Shown: piece by piece, positions 62,581 through 64,000 of the stretch | Position numbering within the stretch: the first letter of the stretch is position 1 | Layout: every line of letters starts with the position of its first letter | Assembly (NCBI GenBank): GCA_016874295.1 | Contig: VGUH01000008.1 | Location: forward strand, 1 to 64,000 | Direction of reading: 5' to 3' | Length of the DNA stretch: 64,000 nt | Source: Gammaproteobacteria bacterium | Lineage (GTDB): Bacteria; Pseudomonadota; Gammaproteobacteria; Steroidobacterales; Steroidobacteraceae | The notes under the pieces: generated by a model | Databases searched by the model: none | The model's input: the letters and a program-made list of their open reading frames with translations, nothing else | Told to the model about the DNA's origin: nothing | Translations under genes and position numbers: made by a program

Positions 62581-63879
62581 ATGATCGGCGACCTCCTACT
62601 TCTCCTCCTGCTGGTGTGTGTCAACGGCCTGTTCGCCATGGCCGAGCTCGCGACATTTTCCTCGCGCCCGACACGGCTCAAGGAGCTCGCGAACCGTGGC
62701 AGCGGCGGCGCGCGCGCGGCGCTGCGCCTGATCGATCATCCCACGCGCTTCCTGTCCACCGTGCAGATCGGCATCACGCTGATCGGCGTGCTCTCGGGCG
62801 TGTACAGCGGCGCGCGCTTCGCGGCGCCTCTGGCGGGCTGGCTGGCGGGCTTTTCGCTGCTTGAACCGGTAGCCGGGCACCTCGATACGGCCGCCTACGC
62901 GATCGTCGTGGTGGGCGTGACCTTCCTGTCGGTGGTGATCGGTGAGCTGGTGCCGAAGCGCTGGGCACTCTCGAATCCCGAGGGCATCGCCTCGGCGCTC
63001 GCGCGCCCGATGGAGCTGGTCGCGTTCCTGAGCGCGCCGCTCGTCTGGGTGCTGCGCAACGCGACCGAGCTGTTCGTGCGGCTGCTCGGGTTGCCGAAGA
63101 ACACGGCGCGCGCGGTCAGCGAGGAGGAGATCCGCTCGATGATCGCCGAGGGCACGCATACCGGCATCTTCCACGCCGCCGAGCACCAGATGATCGAGGG
63201 CGTCCTGCGCCTGCCCGACCGCACGGTGCGCAGCATCATGGCGCCGCGCGGCGACGTCGTGTGGCTGGACGCTGCAGACGATCGCAAGACCGTGTGGAAC
63301 ATCGTGCGCACCAGCGGGCACTCGCGCTACCCGGTGTGCCGCGGCCAGCTCGACGAGCTGGTGGGTATCGTGATGACCGGTGAGCTTGCGGAGTGGCTCG
63401 GCGACCCGCAGTCGGGGGAGCTGGCCGCGCGCGTGCGCGCGCCGCTGGTCGTGCACGAGTCGACCCGTATCCTGCGGCTGCTCGACCTGTTCCGCGAGTC
63501 GAAGATGCATTTTGCCGTGATCGTGGACGAGCATGGATCGATCGAGGGCGTGGTCACGCCCGCCGACATCCTCACCGCGATCGCGGGTGAGTTGCCAGAG
63601 GCGGCGAGCGAGGAGGGGGCGGAGGCGGTCGCGCGCGACGATTCCTCCTGGCTCGTGGACGGCAGCATGTCGATCGACGATGTGGAATGGCTGCTCGGCG
63701 CAGGCGGGATGCGCTCGGGCGACGACTACACGACGCTCGCCGGGTTCGTGCTCGCCCAGCTTGGCCACCTACCGGCCACCGGCGAGAGTTTCCGCTGGCG
63801 CAGCCTGCGCTTCGAGGTCGTGGACCTGGACGGCCGGCGCATCGACAAGGTGCTGGTGCAGCGGCTGGCACAGGCCTGA
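62581..63879 (+). CDS. CNNM/CorC-type membrane protein (DUF21-CBS-CorC_HlyC)
   Basis: A 432-residue protein of the hemolysin-C/CNNM family. An N-terminal DUF21 membrane domain with about four helices (1-195: GLFAMAELATFSSRPTRLKE, VVIGELVPKRWAL) is followed by a CBS pair (about 215-335: VRSIMAPRGDVVWLD, IVDEHGSIEGVVTPADILTA) and a C-terminal CorC_HlyC domain (about 350-430). Family members export or sense Mg2+ or Co2+. The haemolysin name is historical. Confidence 0.93.
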   Translation: MIGDLLLLLLLVCVNGLFAMAELATFSSRPTRLKELANRGSGGARAALRLIDHPTRFLSTVQIGITLIGVLSGVYSGARFAAPLAGWLAGFSLLEPVAGHLDTAAYAIVVVGVTFLSVVIGELVPKRWALSNPEGIASALARPMELVAFLSAPLVWVLRNATELFVRLLGLPKNTARAVSEEEIRSMIAEGTHTGIFHAAEHQMIEGVLRLPDRTVRSIMAPRGDVVWLDAADDRKTVWNIVRTSGHSRYPVCRGQLDELVGIVMTGELAEWLGDPQSGELAARVRAPLVVHESTRILRLLDLFRESKMHFAVIVDEHGSIEGVVTPADILTAIAGELPEAASEEGAEAVARDDSSWLVDGSMSIDDVEWLLGAGGMRSGDDYTTLAGFVLAQLGHLPATGESFRWRSLRFEVVDLDGRRIDKVLVQRLAQA

Positions 63880-63883
63880 GCGC

Positions 63884-64000
63884 ATGAGTTACCGGCCCCT
63901 TCGCCCCGGGCGCCACGGGACGATCCCGATCCGCGGCCTCGAGCACCATTTCATCCGCTGGGGGCCGGATTCCGAGGATCCGGTGCTGCTGCTGCATGGT
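63884..64000 (+). CDS. Alpha/beta hydrolase, N-terminal part (runs off the window)
   Basis: Thirty-nine codons at the window end read from an ATG four bases after the CNNM-type gene. They include GLEHHFIRWGPD and PVLLLHG, the first strand and oxyanion-hole HG of an alpha/beta hydrolase. It is probably co-transcribed with the upstream gene. The substrate cannot be told. Confidence 0.75.
   Translation, partial: MSYRPLRPGRHGTIPIRGLEHHFIRWGPDSEDPVLLLHG

Overview
The window is about 64 kb of high-GC bacterial chromosome. Nearly every gene is an ordinary gammaproteobacterial housekeeping or metabolic gene: hemB-aroE, hemF-rlmJ, dprA-smg-topA, def-fmt-rsmB-ntrY-ntrX, priA-argS-SPOR, pntA1-pntA2-pntB, hemH, gshA, and an ECF sigma factor with a DUF3379 anti-sigma. 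Gene order, many GTG/TTG starts and many NTGA start/stop overlaps suggest a Xanthomonadales/Nevskiales/Steroidobacterales-like gammaproteobacterium. That placement is inference from gene content, not a phylogeny. I see no rRNA, tRNA, CRISPR array, prophage or plasmid functions.

Layout. 1-0.68 kb: the right end of an IS3-family element abutting a Xre/ParS-like antitoxin whose stop codon lies in the IS end. 0.68-8.6 kb: haem and shikimate genes, a frameshifted ECF sigma with its anti-sigma, RlmJ, topoisomerase I and Smg. 8.6-11 kb: dprA and a LysM-protein gene, each with one in-frame stop. 11-18.6 kb: def-fmt-rsmB-DUF4390-ntrY-ntrX and a BON-domain gene with an in-frame stop. 18.6-24 kb: SPOR protein, argS and priA. 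24-26.5 kb: PspC, a compact M24 peptidase and an MFS carrier. 26.6-29.5 kb: three-subunit transhydrogenase. 29.5-34.8 kb: HNH nuclease with 5'-3' exonuclease, nitroreductase, YceI/cytochrome b561 and ExoD. 34.8-42.1 kb: a VOC/S46 deletion joint, hemH, a beta-barrel protein, and aldehyde dehydrogenase, FAH, homogentisate dioxygenase-like and thiolase genes. 42.2-50.5 kb: MATE, gshA, a diguanylate cyclase and an HlyD-ABC-permease exporter. 50.5-57.7 kb: RRM protein, hypoxanthine-DNA glycosylase, Tat-exported flavoprotein, GST, ChrA, glyoxalase I, CBS protein, Tat-exported epimerase and MazG. 57.7-64 kb: a secreted protein, an alpha/beta-hydrolase pseudoenzyme, two MFS carriers, an FHA protein and a CNNM/CorC-type protein.

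The most unusual signal is outside the genes. Two families of long, dispersed, almost perfect palindromes each occur twice. In family A (18587-18656 and 51268-51373) the arms pair perfectly over 32 and 50 bp, and the one base that differs between the copies is compensated in the opposite arm. In family B (26521-26615 and 56014-56109) a 37-bp core is conserved while the outer arms differ between copies, yet each copy's arms still pair with each other. This looks like folded-DNA elements maintained by arm-to-arm copying or by selection on structure.

A second theme is broken genes. Single-base lesions interrupt the sigma factor, dprA, the LysM gene and the BON gene, all within the first 18.2 kb. 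Deletion scars join a VOC gene to an S46 peptidase tail and remove the middle of an isoaspartyl-peptidase gene. From sequence alone I cannot tell real decay from assembly or base-calling error.
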